Assembly: GCA_945861345.1 (NCBI GenBank)
Contig: CAMATX010000001.1
Coordinates: 108,653-172,652, forward strand
From: Comamonas sp. lk
GTDB lineage: Bacteria > Pseudomonadota > Gammaproteobacteria > Burkholderiales > Burkholderiaceae_C
Length of the DNA stretch: 64,000 nt
Direction: 5' to 3'
The position numbers and the translations under genes are program-made. Under the pieces are notes generated by a model. That model ran no database searches. It saw only the letters and a program-made list of their open reading frames with translations, and was not told the origin of the DNA. Shown here piece by piece: positions 32,813 to 43,219 of this stretch (position 1 is the stretch's first letter; each line of letters begins with the position of its first letter).

Positions 32813-35197
32813 ATGTCCGAGACGCCTGCCGCCCCTCCCGAGCCCAAGCCCCCAAAATCCGCCCCCGCACGCACGGTGTGGGGCTGGATGGGACGGATCG
32901 TGGTCGTTCTTTTCGGGCTGCTTGCTGCCGGGCTGGCCTCCGGTGTCATCCTGGTGGCCATCGTCATGGCCATGGCCTACCCCAATTTGCCTGATATTTC
33001 CGATTTGGAGGACTACCACCCCAAGCTGCCGCTGCGCATTTTTTCTGCCGAAGGTGAGTTGATCGGGGAATTTGGCGAAGAGCACCGCACGCTCACGCCC
33101 ATCGAAGAGATTCCGGCGGTGATGAAAAACGCTATTCTGGCGATCGAAGACGCCCGCTTTTTCCAGCACGGTGGCGTCGATTACCTGGGCATGATCCGGG
33201 CGGCGGCGGCCAACGTGGGCCGCTCCAAGAGCCAAGGCGCCTCGACCATTACCATGCAGGTGGCGCGCAATGTGTATTTGTCCTCCGAGAAGACCTTTAC
33301 GCGCAAGATTTACGAGGTATTGCTGACCTTCAAGCTCGAGCACAACCTGACCAAAGACCAGATTCTGGAAATCTATATGAACCAGATCTTCCTGGGCAAC
33401 CGGTCCTACGGCTTTGCCGCTGCCTGCGAAACCTACTTTGGCAAACCGCTCAAGGACATCACCATTGCAGAGGCGGCGATGTTGGCTGGCCTACCCAAGG
33501 CGCCTTCGGCCTACAACCCGATCAAAAACCCGCGCCGCGCGCGCATCCGCCAGCAATACATCATCGAACGCATGCTGGAGAACGGCTTTATCACTGCTGA
33601 GGAGGCCCAAAGCGCCAAAGCCCAGGTCTTGCAGGTGCGCACGGCCGCCAACCGGCCCCAGGTGCATTCCGAATACGTGGCCGAAATGGTGCGCCAACTG
33701 ATGTACGACCAGTATGGCGAAGCCACCTACACGCGCGGCCTAGACGTCATCACGACGCTGGTGGGCGCGCAGCAAGAGGCGGCTTACAAGGCTTTGCGCC
33801 GCGGCATCATGGACTTTGAGCGCCGCCAGGTTTACCGGGGGCCCGAAAAATTCTTGACGCTGCCCACCGAGGCGCAGGAATTGGAAGACGCCATCGATGA
33901 GGCCCTGGACGAGCGCCCCGACAACGGCGACGTGCTCTCGGCGGTGGTCATTCAGGCCGAGGCCAAGCGCGTCATCGCCCAGCGTACAGGGGGCGAAGTA
34001 CTGGAAATTACCGGCGAGGGCCTCAAGCCCGCGCAATCGGGCTTGTCCGACAAAGCAGCGCCCAATATCCGCATCCGCCCTGGTGCCATCATCCGCGTGG
34101 CGCGCACCGCCAAAGGCGGCTGGGAAATCACCCAATTGCCCGAGGTAGAAGGCGCGTTTGTCGCCTTGGACCCGCGTGACGGCGCCATCAAAGCGCTGGT
34201 GGGCGGCTTTGACTTTGCCAAAAACAAGTTCAACCACGTCACGCAGGCCTGGCGCCAACCGGGCTCCAGCTTTAAGCCCTTTATTTACTCGGCCGCGCTG
34301 GAAAAAGGCTTCACGCCCTCGACCGTCATCAACGACATGCCCTTGTTCTTTGATGCCGGCACCACGGGCGGCCAGCCCTGGGAACCGAAAAACTACGACG
34401 GGACGTTTGAAGGCCCCATGAGCCTGCGCAAAGCCCTGGCCAAGTCGAAAAACATGATCTCCATCCAGATCCTCAACTCCATTGGCACCCAGTACGCGCA
34501 AGAGTGGATCAGCCGCTTTGGTTTTGACGCCGACAAACACCCGCCCTACCTGACGATGGCGCTGGGCGCCGGCTCGGTCACGCCCATGCAAATGGCCACC
34601 GCCTACGCGGTATTTGCCAACGGCGGCTATCGCGTGCGGCCCTGGTTGATCACCCGCGTGAGCGAGCAGCGCGGCAAAGTCCTGCTCGAGGCGAGCAGCC
34701 CGCCGCGTACCGAATCGGACACCGCCATCGAGCCGCGCAATGCTTTCATGATGAGTAGTTTGCTGCAAGAAGTGACACGCTCGGGCACGGCCGCACGCGC
34801 GCAAGCCACGCTCAAGCGGCCCGACATTTACGGCAAAACCGGTACCACCAACGACTCGATGGACGCCTGGTTTGCCGGCTACCAGCCCACACTGGCGGCG
34901 GTCACCTGGATTGGCTATGACACGCCACGCAAGCTTGGCGACAAAGAAACCGGCGGCGGGCTGAGCCTGCCGGTGTGGATCAGCTTTATGGAAACTGCAC
35001 TCAAAAATGTGCCGGTGAAGGAGCCCGAACCGCCCGAGGGCGTGGTGTATCTCAACAATGAGTGGTACTACGAAGAATTCGCCAAAGGCAGCGGCATAGG
35101 CGCCGTTGGCGGTGAAAAAAATGGCGCAGCGCCCGCCCCGCGTTCGACCACTTCAGCCGAAGAGCAGCGCTCTATCCTGGATTTGTTCCGCAATTAA
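32813..35197 (+). CDS. mrcA: Penicillin-binding protein 1A (glycosyltransferase/transpeptidase)
   Basis: ILAIEDARFFQHGGVDYLGMIRA, QGASTITMQVARN, QPGSSFKPFIYSAAL, YGKTGTTNDSMDAWFAGY. Confidence 0.96.
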   Translation: MSETPAAPPEPKPPKSAPARTVWGWMGRIVVVLFGLLAAGLASGVILVAIVMAMAYPNLPDISDLEDYHPKLPLRIFSAEGELIGEFGEEHRTLTPIEEIPAVMKNAILAIEDARFFQHGGVDYLGMIRAAAANVGRSKSQGASTITMQVARNVYLSSEKTFTRKIYEVLLTFKLEHNLTKDQILEIYMNQIFLGNRSYGFAAACETYFGKPLKDITIAEAAMLAGLPKAPSAYNPIKNPRRARIRQQYIIERMLENGFITAEEAQSAKAQVLQVRTAANRPQVHSEYVAEMVRQLMYDQYGEATYTRGLDVITTLVGAQQEAAYKALRRGIMDFERRQVYRGPEKFLTLPTEAQELEDAIDEALDERPDNGDVLSAVVIQAEAKRVIAQRTGGEVLEITGEGLKPAQSGLSDKAAPNIRIRPGAIIRVARTAKGGWEITQLPEVEGAFVALDPRDGAIKALVGGFDFAKNKFNHVTQAWRQPGSSFKPFIYSAALEKGFTPSTVINDMPLFFDAGTTGGQPWEPKNYDGTFEGPMSLRKALAKSKNMISIQILNSIGTQYAQEWISRFGFDADKHPPYLTMALGAGSVTPMQMATAYAVFANGGYRVRPWLITRVSEQRGKVLLEASSPPRTESDTAIEPRNAFMMSSLLQEVTRSGTAARAQATLKRPDIYGKTGTTNDSMDAWFAGYQPTLAAVTWIGYDTPRKLGDKETGGGLSLPVWISFMETALKNVPVKEPEPPEGVVYLNNEWYYEEFAKGSGIGAVGGEKNGAAPAPRSTTSAEEQRSILDLFRN

Positions 35198-35527
35198 TCA
35201 GGGCGTAAAACGTAGCGCCTGCCCGGCCTGCGCAGTGGCGTCACGGCTGAGCAGGTCAAAAAACTCGCCCTGCCCTTTGGTGTCCTGCCACTGGCCCTCG
35301 CGCCAGCAAAAATGGTAGCCGCCCGAGCGCGCCGCCATCCACACCTCGTGCAAGGGCTTTTGCAGGTTGACGATGATCTGGCTGCGGTTGGGCCACACGA
35401 GGGTGACCATGGCGCCAACGCGCTGGTTGTCGATATCGACCTCGCCCTGGTCGTTGATACGGTCGCAGCATTGCTCTATGGCATGCAGCAAAGATTCGGC
35501 GCGGTCCATAAACTCCTGGTCGGTCAT
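35198..35527 (-). CDS. cyaY: Iron donor protein CyaY (frataxin)
   Basis: [73 protein letters not shown]. Confidence 0.95.
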   Translation of the reverse strand: MTDQEFMDRAESLLHAIEQCCDRINDQGEVDIDNQRVGAMVTLVWPNRSQIIVNLQKPLHEVWMAARSGGYHFCWREGQWQDTKGQGEFFDLLSRDATAQAGQALRFTP

Positions 35528-35539
35528 TACAATTTCACC

Positions 35540-35734
35540 ATGTTGAAACCCCAAAAACACCTGCGCGCGGTCCTCGCGGCAGTCCTGGTAGCACTGGGGC
35601 TGTGCGCCTGCGGGCAGTCGGGGCCTTTGTACCTGCCGCCCAAAACCACGCTGGCTGACGCAGCAGCCACTCACAGCGCTCCGCTTGCAAGCCGAACCTT
35701 AACGCATTGGCCCCAGGGCCGCACCGTCTTATGA
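35540..35734 (+). CDS. lptM: Small lipoprotein, LptM (YifL)-like
   Basis: [34 protein letters not shown]; upstream of lysA, divergent from cyaY. Confidence 0.85.
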   Translation: MLKPQKHLRAVLAAVLVALGLCACGQSGPLYLPPKTTLADAAATHSAPLASRTLTHWPQGRTVL

Positions 35735-37011
35735 ATACAACCCTGCCCGGCGCACCCGCTTTTCACTACCAGGACGGGCAGCTGATGGTGGAGCAGCTGC
35801 GCCTGTCCGATCTGGCCCGCGAACACGGCACGCCCTTGTTTGTGTACTCCAAGGCCTCCATGCTGGCTGCGCTGGCGGCCTACCAGGCCGGCTTTGCCGG
35901 ACGTAAATCCCAGATTTGCTACGCCATGAAAGCGAACTCCTCCCTGGCCGTGCTGCAGGTGTTTGCCCGCGCGGGCTGCGGCTTTGACATCGTCTCCATC
36001 GGCGAGCTGGCTCGCGTACAGGCGGCGGGCGGCGACGTGGCCAAGGTGATTTTCTCGGGCGTGGGCAAAACGCGCGCCGAAATGCGCAGCGCCTTGCACG
36101 CCGGTATCGGCTGCTTTAACGTCGAGAGCGAGGCCGAGATCGACGTCCTCAACGAAGTCGCGCTGCAAGAAGGCCTGCGCGCGCCCATCAGCATCCGCGT
36201 CAACCCCAACGTGGACCCCAAAACCCACCCCTATATTTCCACGGGCCTCAAGGGCAACAAATTCGGCATCGCCCATGAGCGCACGCTGGCCACCTACCAG
36301 CGCGCGGCGCAGCTGCCAGGCCTGAAGGTGGTGGGCATTGATTGCCACATCGGCTCGCAAATCACCGAGGAGGCGCCCTACCTGGACGCGCTGGACCGCA
36401 TGCTGGACCTGGTCGAGGCCATCGCCGCCAGTGGCATTGCGCTGGAGCACATCGATTTTGGCGGCGGTCTGGGCATCCAGTACCAGGCAGAAGAGCCGCC
36501 CCGGGCCGACGCGTTGTGGGCCAAGCTGCTGCAAAAAATCGATGCGCGCGGCCTGCAAAACCACACCCTGATGATCGAGCCGGGCCGCTCCTTGGTAGGC
36601 AACGCGGGCGTGTGCCTGACCGAAGTGCTGTTTATGAAACCGGGCGAGCAAAAAAACTTTTGCATCGTCGACGCCGCCATGAACGACTTGCCGCGCCCGG
36701 CCATGTACCAGGCTTTTCATGGCATCGTGCCGCTGGTGCAGACTACAGACAGCGCGCCCAGGCTGCTGTGCGATGTGGTCGGCCCCGTATGCGAAAGCGG
36801 GGACTGGATCGGCAAAGACCGCAACCTGGCCGCGCGCGCAGGTGATGTACTGGCCGTGATGTCGGCCGGCGCTTATTGCATGAGCATGTCGAGCAACTAC
36901 AACTCGCGCCCGCGCCCGGCCGAGGTGCTGGTCGATGGCGCCAGTGCCACGCTCATCCGCCCGCGCGAGCAGATCAGCGACCTGTTCCGGGGCGAGACGC
37001 TCGCCGCCTGA
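35731..37011 (+). CDS. lysA: Diaminopimelate decarboxylase LysA
   Basis: YAMKANSSLAVLQVFARAGCGFDIVSIGEL, IDCHIGSQI, MIEPGRSLVGNAGVCLTEV, GAYCMSMSSNYNSRPRPAEVLV. Confidence 0.97.
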   Translation: MNTTLPGAPAFHYQDGQLMVEQLRLSDLAREHGTPLFVYSKASMLAALAAYQAGFAGRKSQICYAMKANSSLAVLQVFARAGCGFDIVSIGELARVQAAGGDVAKVIFSGVGKTRAEMRSALHAGIGCFNVESEAEIDVLNEVALQEGLRAPISIRVNPNVDPKTHPYISTGLKGNKFGIAHERTLATYQRAAQLPGLKVVGIDCHIGSQITEEAPYLDALDRMLDLVEAIAASGIALEHIDFGGGLGIQYQAEEPPRADALWAKLLQKIDARGLQNHTLMIEPGRSLVGNAGVCLTEVLFMKPGEQKNFCIVDAAMNDLPRPAMYQAFHGIVPLVQTTDSAPRLLCDVVGPVCESGDWIGKDRNLAARAGDVLAVMSAGAYCMSMSSNYNSRPRPAEVLVDGASATLIRPREQISDLFRGETLAA

Positions 37012-37615
37012 GCGCCTCGCGCACGCGCCAAGCGAGCAAAGCAGCCAGCACGGTGGCGTACACCGCCACCTCAGCAAAGTTGCGCTTGCCGGCGCGCATC
37101 CAAAAAAAATGCAGCACCGCCAGCACCGCCACCAGGTACACCGCCCGGTGCAAAGCCCGCCAGCGCGCCGCGCCCAGCCAGCGTTGCGCAGCATTGAAGG
37201 AAGTCGCCGCCAGGGGCACCAGTAGAAAAAGCGCGCTCACACCGACCAAGATAAATGGCCGCTTAGCGATATCAGCGCTGATATCGACCCAATCCGCGCC
37301 CTGGTCCAGCCAGGCGTAGGCTGCAAAGTGCAGCAGTGCGTAGAAGAACACAAACAGCCCGAACATGCGCCGCATACGGGCCAAGGACTGCCAACTGAGG
37401 GCTTGGCGCAGCGGCGTGATCAGCAAAGCGATGCACAGCATGCGCAGCGTCCAGTCGCCACTGCCACGCACCAGCGCTTCGGCCGGGTTGGCGCCCAGTT
37501 GGTCGAGGTAAGCGGCGCCCAGCAGATAGGCCAAAGGCAATAGCGCGGCGCCAAACAGCACAGATTTGGCCCAGCGCCCGGCCAACCATGGGTTCACGCG
37601 GGCAGCGGCGATCAC
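36974..37615 (-). CDS. msrQ: Heme-binding membrane subunit MsrQ (YedZ-like)
   Basis: LRMLCIALLITPLRQALSWQSLARMRRMFGLFVFFYALLHFAAYAWLDQ, RWLGAARWRALHRAVYLVAVLAVLHFFWM. Confidence 0.93.
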   Translation of the reverse strand: MIAAARVNPWLAGRWAKSVLFGAALLPLAYLLGAAYLDQLGANPAEALVRGSGDWTLRMLCIALLITPLRQALSWQSLARMRRMFGLFVFFYALLHFAAYAWLDQGADWVDISADIAKRPFILVGVSALFLLVPLAATSFNAAQRWLGAARWRALHRAVYLVAVLAVLHFFWMRAGKRNFAEVAVYATVLAALLAWRVREALRRRASRPGTGR

Positions 37616-37623
37616 CGGGGCGC

Positions 37624-38577
37624 TCAGTAGTATTTCTTGAGGTCCATGCCGGTGTACAAAGACGCCACCTGCGCCTCATAGCCGTTAAAGGGCAGGGTTT
37701 TGCGCCGTTTGGCGAGCAAGCCGTCCTCGCCCAGACGGCGCTCGGTGGCCTGGCTCCAGCGCGGATGGTCCACCGCCGGGTTGACGTTGGAGTAAAAACC
37801 GTATTCCTGGGGCGCAGCCTGGTTCCAGGCAGTGGCTGGCTGCTTTTCGGTAAAGCGGATTTTGACGATGCTCTTGGCGCTCTTAAACCCGTATTTCCAG
37901 GGCACGACCAGACGCAGCGGCGCGCCATTTTGCTTGGGCAGCACCTCGCCGTACATGCCAAAAGCGAGCAAGGTCAAGGGATGCATGGCCTCGTCCAGGC
38001 GCAGCCCTTCGGTGTAGGGCCACTGCAGCACGCGGCTGCCCACAAAAGGCATGGTCTTGGGGTCGGCCAGGCTCACCAACTCGACGAACTTAGCGCTGCC
38101 CAGAGGCTCGACTTTGCGAATCAGCTCGGCCAGCGAAAAGCCTACCCAGGGAATGACCATGGACCAGCCCTCGACGCAGCGCAGCCGGTAGATGCGCTCT
38201 TCCATGGCGCTCAGGGCCATCAAATCCTCGAGCGCCCAGCGCCCGGGCTTCTTAACCAAACCTTCGATATCGACTGTCCAGGGCGTGGTCTTGAGCGTGT
38301 GGGCGTTGGCCGCCGGATCGGATTTGTCCGTGCCGAATTCGTAGAAATTGTTGTAGCCCGTGGCATCCTGGTAGGCGCTGGGCTTGTCCAGGGCCTGGGC
38401 GCCGGGCACCTGGCTGGGTTTGTGGGCCAAGGGCGGTAACTTGCCGGGCGCCTGTGTCTGGCCCGTGGCCCAAGAAGGAGCGGTCAGCGCGCCTGCGCCC
38501 AGCAGCAGATGCTGGACCGCCTGGCGCCGGTTTTCTACCAGCGCGCGCGGTGTAATTTCGGAAGGTGGGGGATGCAT
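37624..38577 (-). CDS. msrP: Periplasmic methionine sulfoxide reductase catalytic subunit MsrP (YedY-like), Tat-type N-terminus
   Basis: [74 protein letters not shown]. Confidence 0.95.
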   Translation of the reverse strand: MHPPPSEITPRALVENRRQAVQHLLLGAGALTAPSWATGQTQAPGKLPPLAHKPSQVPGAQALDKPSAYQDATGYNNFYEFGTDKSDPAANAHTLKTTPWTVDIEGLVKKPGRWALEDLMALSAMEERIYRLRCVEGWSMVIPWVGFSLAELIRKVEPLGSAKFVELVSLADPKTMPFVGSRVLQWPYTEGLRLDEAMHPLTLLAFGMYGEVLPKQNGAPLRLVVPWKYGFKSAKSIVKIRFTEKQPATAWNQAAPQEYGFYSNVNPAVDHPRWSQATERRLGEDGLLAKRRKTLPFNGYEAQVASLYTGMDLKKYY

Positions 38578-38654
38578 GCGACCTCCGGGTTTAAAAAAGC
38601 CACTGAAAACGACAGGCTACCGGGAGCATGCAAGCGCCAAAGGAGGCGCCCGGC

Positions 38655-39290
38655 TTAGTGCAAACCAGCGACGTAATCAGCCAAGGCCTTGATTTCACGG
38701 TCGTTGAGCTTGGCCGCGATTTGGTTCATTTGCAGGCTGTTTTTGCGCACGCCGTCGCGAAACGCGGTCAGCTGCGCCGCAGCGTACTCGGCGTGCTGGC
38801 CGCCAATGCGGGGATATTGGATGGGCAGGCCCGCACCATTGGGGCTGTGGCAACCGGCACAGGCGGGTACCTGACGATCGGCGATGCCGCCACGGTAAAT
38901 TTTCTCGCCCAGGGCAACCAACTCTTTGTCCTTCGCAAAACCGGGCTTGGCGGCTTTGCTGCCGACCCAAAACGCGATGTTGCGCATGTCATCGTCGGAC
39001 AAGGTAGCGGCCAAACCGGACATCACCGCGTTGGCCCGCTTGCCGGCTTTGAATTCTTGCAATTGCTTGACCAGGTACTCTGGGTGCTGCTGTGCCAGCT
39101 TGGGGTTCGCCGGCGTGCCGGAATTACCGTCGGCGCCATGGCAGGCGGCGCAAACGGCGCCAAAACTGGCTTCGCCTTTGGCCAAATCGGGCTTGGCGGC
39201 TTTGGCGGAAGGCGCAGGCGTATTGGCCGAAGCGTTAAATACGCTGGCAGCCATGGCTGCGACGAGGAACAAGGGGGCAATCGACTTCAT
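38655..39290 (-). CDS. Di-heme cytochrome c4-like protein
   Basis: Signal peptide; CAACHGADGNSGTPANPKLAQQHPEYLVKQLQEFK and CAGCHSPNGAGLPIQYPRIGGQHAEY (two CXXCH). Confidence 0.93.
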   Translation of the reverse strand: MKSIAPLFLVAAMAASVFNASANTPAPSAKAAKPDLAKGEASFGAVCAACHGADGNSGTPANPKLAQQHPEYLVKQLQEFKAGKRANAVMSGLAATLSDDDMRNIAFWVGSKAAKPGFAKDKELVALGEKIYRGGIADRQVPACAGCHSPNGAGLPIQYPRIGGQHAEYAAAQLTAFRDGVRKNSLQMNQIAAKLNDREIKALADYVAGLH

Positions 39291-39374
39291 GATGCAATGC
39301 TTCTTCGGGTGGGCAAAAACACCACCATTCTACAATGCGGCACGGGACTTGCCCGCCATAACAACCATAACAGC

Positions 39375-40160
39375 ATGACCTCCCTTCCCAAGCCAAACCT
39401 TGCCGCCGCCAAGGAAATCGCGCCCGGCGCCAAAAGCGCCGCCGTCACCGCCTTGGGCTGGCTGCACACCGCGCGCTTTTTGACCACCGCGCCGCAGCTG
39501 CACTTCCTGCCCGAACTCGATGTGCCCGAAATCGCCTTTGTGGGGCGCTCCAACGCCGGAAAATCGACCTGTATCAACACCTTGACGCAGCAAAAACAGC
39601 TCGCTTTTGCCTCTAAACGGCCCGGGCGCACCCAGCACATCAATTTGTTTGCGCTGGGAAAACAAGGTGGTACAGACGCGGTTTTGACCGACTTGCCCGG
39701 CTACGGCTATGCCGCCGTGCCCAAGCAAGACAAGATCCGCTGGCAGCAAGTGATGGCCAATTACCTGGTTAGCCGCAGCAACCTGCAAGGCATTGTGCTG
39801 ATGTGCGACCCGCGCCACGGCATGACCGAGCTCGATGAGATCTTGCTCGACGTGATCCGCCCGCGCGTGGAAGAAGGCCTGAAGTTTCTGGTCATCCTGA
39901 CCAAGGCCGACAAACTGACCCGCAGCGAGGGCGCTAAAGCCCTGTCCATCGCCAAACTGCAGGCCGGCGGCGGCCAGGTGCGGCTTTTCTCTGCCACCAA
40001 GCGCACAGGCTTGGAGGACGTGGCCACACTGTTGTGGGACTGGGCGCACCCGACTGGCGGGGCTGGCGCGGCTGGTACCAACCTGGCTTGGCCCTCCTCG
40101 GGCGCGACGCTGGACACCCCCGGTGCCCCTGACGCCGCCCAAGCGCCCGCGCCTCAATAA
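39375..40160 (+). CDS. engB: Ribosome biogenesis GTPase EngB/YihA
   Basis: IAFVGRSNAGKSTCINTLTQQKQLAFASKRPGRTQHINLF, DLPGYGYA, LTKADKL; start within the longer ORF-track ORF. Confidence 0.95.
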   Translation: MTSLPKPNLAAAKEIAPGAKSAAVTALGWLHTARFLTTAPQLHFLPELDVPEIAFVGRSNAGKSTCINTLTQQKQLAFASKRPGRTQHINLFALGKQGGTDAVLTDLPGYGYAAVPKQDKIRWQQVMANYLVSRSNLQGIVLMCDPRHGMTELDEILLDVIRPRVEEGLKFLVILTKADKLTRSEGAKALSIAKLQAGGGQVRLFSATKRTGLEDVATLLWDWAHPTGGAGAAGTNLAWPSSGATLDTPGAPDAAQAPAPQ

Positions 40161-41032
40161 GGCGGCGTTTGCCCGGCGGGCCGGTCTTTAAAGCGCTTGT
40201 GCACCCAGTAGTACTGGGCCGGGTCCTGGTCGATGTAGCGTTGTAGCTCTTGGTTCATGCGCGCGGTGTCGGCCGGCACATCATCACCCGGAAAGTCGGT
40301 CCAGCGCGGGTAGACCTGTACCTCGTAGCCCTCGGGCGTCAGGCGCGAGACCATGGATATCACCTTGGCGCGGCCCATCTTGGCCACCCGCGAGAGCGAG
40401 GGCAGCGTGGCCGCTTGCACGCCATAAAACGGCACAAAAAACGAGTCGAGCGGCTCGTAATTCATATCGGGCAGCAGGCACAGCGGCTCGCCAGCACGCA
40501 AGGCCACCAGCACCGGCTTGAAGCTGTCTTTGCGGTCAAAGGGCCGCCCGTTGGGGAAACGGCGTCGGCCGCGCAAGATCCAGGCATCCACCACCGGATC
40601 GTTTTGCGCGGCATAGACGGTGGTGTAGTGGCGCGGCGTTTGCTGAGTCAGCCCCGTCCAGACGGCTTCCATGCCCATGAAATGGGGGACAAAAATCAGG
40701 GTCGGGGCCTCGCCGGCCAGTTCTTCTACGGCACCGGTCAAGCGTATGCGCTGGCGCAGCAAGGCCTCGTCGCCGTGCCACATCCAACCCCGGTCGAGCC
40801 AACTTTGTGCGAAAAGCACAAACACCCGGCGCGCGGTGCGCAAGCGCTGTTGCGCGCTCCAGTGTGGGAAGCACAGCGTCAAGTTGATATGCACCACCCG
40901 ACGGCGCTTGGCCAGCAGCAGGTACAGCAGCCAGCCCAGCGCCCAGCCCACAAGGCGCAGAAGCGGCAAGGGCAAGCGGCCCAACTGTACGGTGAGCCAC
41001 AACAAAAAATGCACCAAATTACGTTTCATCAC
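40154..41032 (-). CDS. LpxL-family lysophospholipid/lipid A acyltransferase
   Basis: RVVHINLTLCFPHWSAQQR, IFVPHFMGMEAVWTGLT, LLPDMNYEPLDSFFVPFYGVQAATLPSLSRVAK. Confidence 0.9.
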   Translation of the reverse strand: MMKRNLVHFLLWLTVQLGRLPLPLLRLVGWALGWLLYLLLAKRRRVVHINLTLCFPHWSAQQRLRTARRVFVLFAQSWLDRGWMWHGDEALLRQRIRLTGAVEELAGEAPTLIFVPHFMGMEAVWTGLTQQTPRHYTTVYAAQNDPVVDAWILRGRRRFPNGRPFDRKDSFKPVLVALRAGEPLCLLPDMNYEPLDSFFVPFYGVQAATLPSLSRVAKMGRAKVISMVSRLTPEGYEVQVYPRWTDFPGDDVPADTARMNQELQRYIDQDPAQYYWVHKRFKDRPAGQTPPY

Positions 41033-41849
41033 GCGGCTGCTTGTAGCGGGCGTAGCCCCACAGGTATTGCTGCGGATGGCGCCGGATTAGCGCTTCCATA
41101 TCGCGGTTGACCAAGGCCACATCGGCGGCGGTGTCACCCGTCAAAAGACCCGACAGCGGCTGCACATGCACCACAAAGCCCCGGCCCCATGGCAGGCGCT
41201 CGCCCCAGGCGAGCAGCACCGTGGCATCGCATTGGGTGGCAAGACGCACCGACAAGGTCATGGTGTAGGCCTCTTGCCCGAAAAACGGAGTCCAGATGCC
41301 CAGCCCCTTGGGCGGCACTTGGTCGGGCAAGATGGCCACGCATTGGCCACGCTGCAAGGCCCGCACCATGGCGCGCACACCAGCCCCGGTGGTAGGTGCA
41401 CTTTGCAAGCCCGGTCGGGTGCGCGCGGCCGCCACCACCGCGCGCAGCCAGGACTTGCGCGGCGGGCGAAACAGCACCGTCATGGGTTGCAGCGTTTGTC
41501 CAAAATCAGCGGCATAGGCGATCGCGGCGGCCTCGAAACTTCCCAAATGCGGCGTCAAAAACATCAAGCCCCGACCTCTGGCGAAAGCTGCGTGAATGTG
41601 CTCATCGCCCGTCCAGCTTGCGGCCACCGGTCGGCCCATCCACAGGCGCGGCAGTTCGGTGATCAGCTTGCCCGCCTGACCTACGGCAGCGCGGCGCGCG
41701 CCATCGGTGACGCCAGCCAGGGCACTGTGCTGGTGCACACGGCTGCGGTAACTGGGCGATAGTGCGTACGCCAACCAGCCCATGCCAGCGCCTAGCGCGT
41801 GCAAAAACCACAAAGGGCAGTGGCCGAGCAAACGAAAGAAGAAAGTCAT
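41019..41849 (-). CDS. LpxL-family lipid A acyltransferase (paralogue of neighbour)
   Basis: RGLMFLTPHLGSFEAAAIAYA, CVAILPDQVPPKGLGIWTPFFGQEAYTMTLSVRLA. Confidence 0.9.
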   Translation of the reverse strand: MTFFFRLLGHCPLWFLHALGAGMGWLAYALSPSYRSRVHQHSALAGVTDGARRAAVGQAGKLITELPRLWMGRPVAASWTGDEHIHAAFARGRGLMFLTPHLGSFEAAAIAYAADFGQTLQPMTVLFRPPRKSWLRAVVAAARTRPGLQSAPTTGAGVRAMVRALQRGQCVAILPDQVPPKGLGIWTPFFGQEAYTMTLSVRLATQCDATVLLAWGERLPWGRGFVVHVQPLSGLLTGDTAADVALVNRDMEALIRRHPQQYLWGYARYKQPRDET

Positions 41850-41897
41850 GCCTAGGCTAAGATAGAGGCTGTCGCTGAGTTACCGAACTACTTGCAG

Positions 41898-41947
41898 GGC
41901 GACAAACGGAGAAGAAAGTGCCATGCCAGCCATTGTGCCTTGTCGCC
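41898..41947 (+). other. Potential 5'UTR stem-loop upstream of metK
   Basis: GGCGACAA (41898-41905) is perfectly complementary to TTGTCGCC (41940-41947), 34-nt loop. Confidence 0.35.
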
Positions 41948-42025
41948 GTGCCCCCACTGCTAAAGCGTTCGCTGAAAGCCAAAAGCCCAAGCAACGCGCC
42001 TTGAACTAACTTTTGGAGAAACTTT

Positions 42026-43207
42026 ATGGCGAACGATTTTTTGTTCACATCCGAATCCGTGTCCGAAGGCCACCCCGACAAAGTGGCCGATCAGATTTCT
42101 GATGCCATCTTGGACGCGATTTTCAAGCAAGACCCCAAGTCGCGCGTAGCCGCTGAAACCCTGACCAACACCGGTCTGGTGGTGCTGGCCGGCGAGATCA
42201 CCACCAACGCCCATGTGGACTACATCCAGGTGGCACGCGACACCATCAAGCGCATCGGCTACGACAACACCGAATACGGCATCGACCACAAAGGCTGCGC
42301 CGTAATGGTCTGCTACGACAAGCAGTCCAACGACATCGCCCAGGGCGTGGACCATGCCAGCGACGACCACCTCAACACCGGCGCGGGCGACCAAGGTCTG
42401 ATGTTTGGCTACGCCTGCAACGAAACGCCTGAGCTGATGCCCGCGCCGATTTACTACGCCCACCGCTTGGTCGAGCGCCAAGCGCAGCTGCGCAAAGACG
42501 GTCGTCTGCCCTTTTTGCGCCCCGATGCCAAGAGCCAAGTCACCATGCGCTATGTGGACGGCAAGCCGCACAGCATCGACACCGTGGTGCTGTCGAGCCA
42601 ACACAGCCCCGACCAGTCCGAAACGGCGACCAAGATGAAGGACTCGTTTCGCGAGGCCATCATTGAAGAAATCATCAAGCCGGTGCTGCCCAAAGAGTGG
42701 CTTAAAGACACGCGCTACCTGATCAACCCGACTGGCCGCTTTGTAGTCGGCGGGCCCCAGGGCGATTGCGGCCTGACCGGGCGCAAAATCATTGTCGACA
42801 CCTACGGCGGTGCCTGCCCCCACGGCGGCGGTGCGTTTTCGGGTAAAGACCCCAGCAAAGTGGACCGCTCGGCCGCTTATGCCGCGCGCTACGTGGCCAA
42901 AAACATTGTGGCGGCCGGTTTGGCCAAGCAATGCCAAATCCAGGTGGCCTATGCCATCGGTGTGGCCCAGCCCATGAACGTCACGGTCTACACCGAAGGC
43001 ACCGGCGTGATTTCCGACGAGAAGATTGCGGCCCTTATCAGCGCGCACTTTGACCTGCGCCCCAAAGGCATCATCCAAATGCTGGACCTGCTGCGCCCGA
43101 TCTACGAAAAGACCGCCGCGTATGGCCACTTTGGCCGCGAAGAGCCCGAGTTCACCTGGGAGCGCACCGACAAGGCGGCCGCCCTGCGCGCTGCTGCCGG
43201 TCTGTAA
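42026..43207 (+). CDS. metK: S-adenosylmethionine synthetase MetK
   Basis: [72 protein letters not shown]. Confidence 0.98.
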   Translation: MANDFLFTSESVSEGHPDKVADQISDAILDAIFKQDPKSRVAAETLTNTGLVVLAGEITTNAHVDYIQVARDTIKRIGYDNTEYGIDHKGCAVMVCYDKQSNDIAQGVDHASDDHLNTGAGDQGLMFGYACNETPELMPAPIYYAHRLVERQAQLRKDGRLPFLRPDAKSQVTMRYVDGKPHSIDTVVLSSQHSPDQSETATKMKDSFREAIIEEIIKPVLPKEWLKDTRYLINPTGRFVVGGPQGDCGLTGRKIIVDTYGGACPHGGGAFSGKDPSKVDRSAAYAARYVAKNIVAAGLAKQCQIQVAYAIGVAQPMNVTVYTEGTGVISDEKIAALISAHFDLRPKGIIQMLDLLRPIYEKTAAYGHFGREEPEFTWERTDKAAALRAAAGL

Positions 43208-43219
43208 TTTGGGCCAAGC

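Noticed and set aside
35671-37194. 507-aa minus-strand ORF opposite lysA
   Set aside because: Antisense shadow of lysA; composition typical of reverse-frame translation, no domain.
38628-39374. N-terminal extension of the EngB ORF (ORF track 38628..40160)
   Set aside because: The upstream part lies antisense to the cytochrome c4 gene; the plausible ATG is at 39375 with a normal EngB N-terminus.
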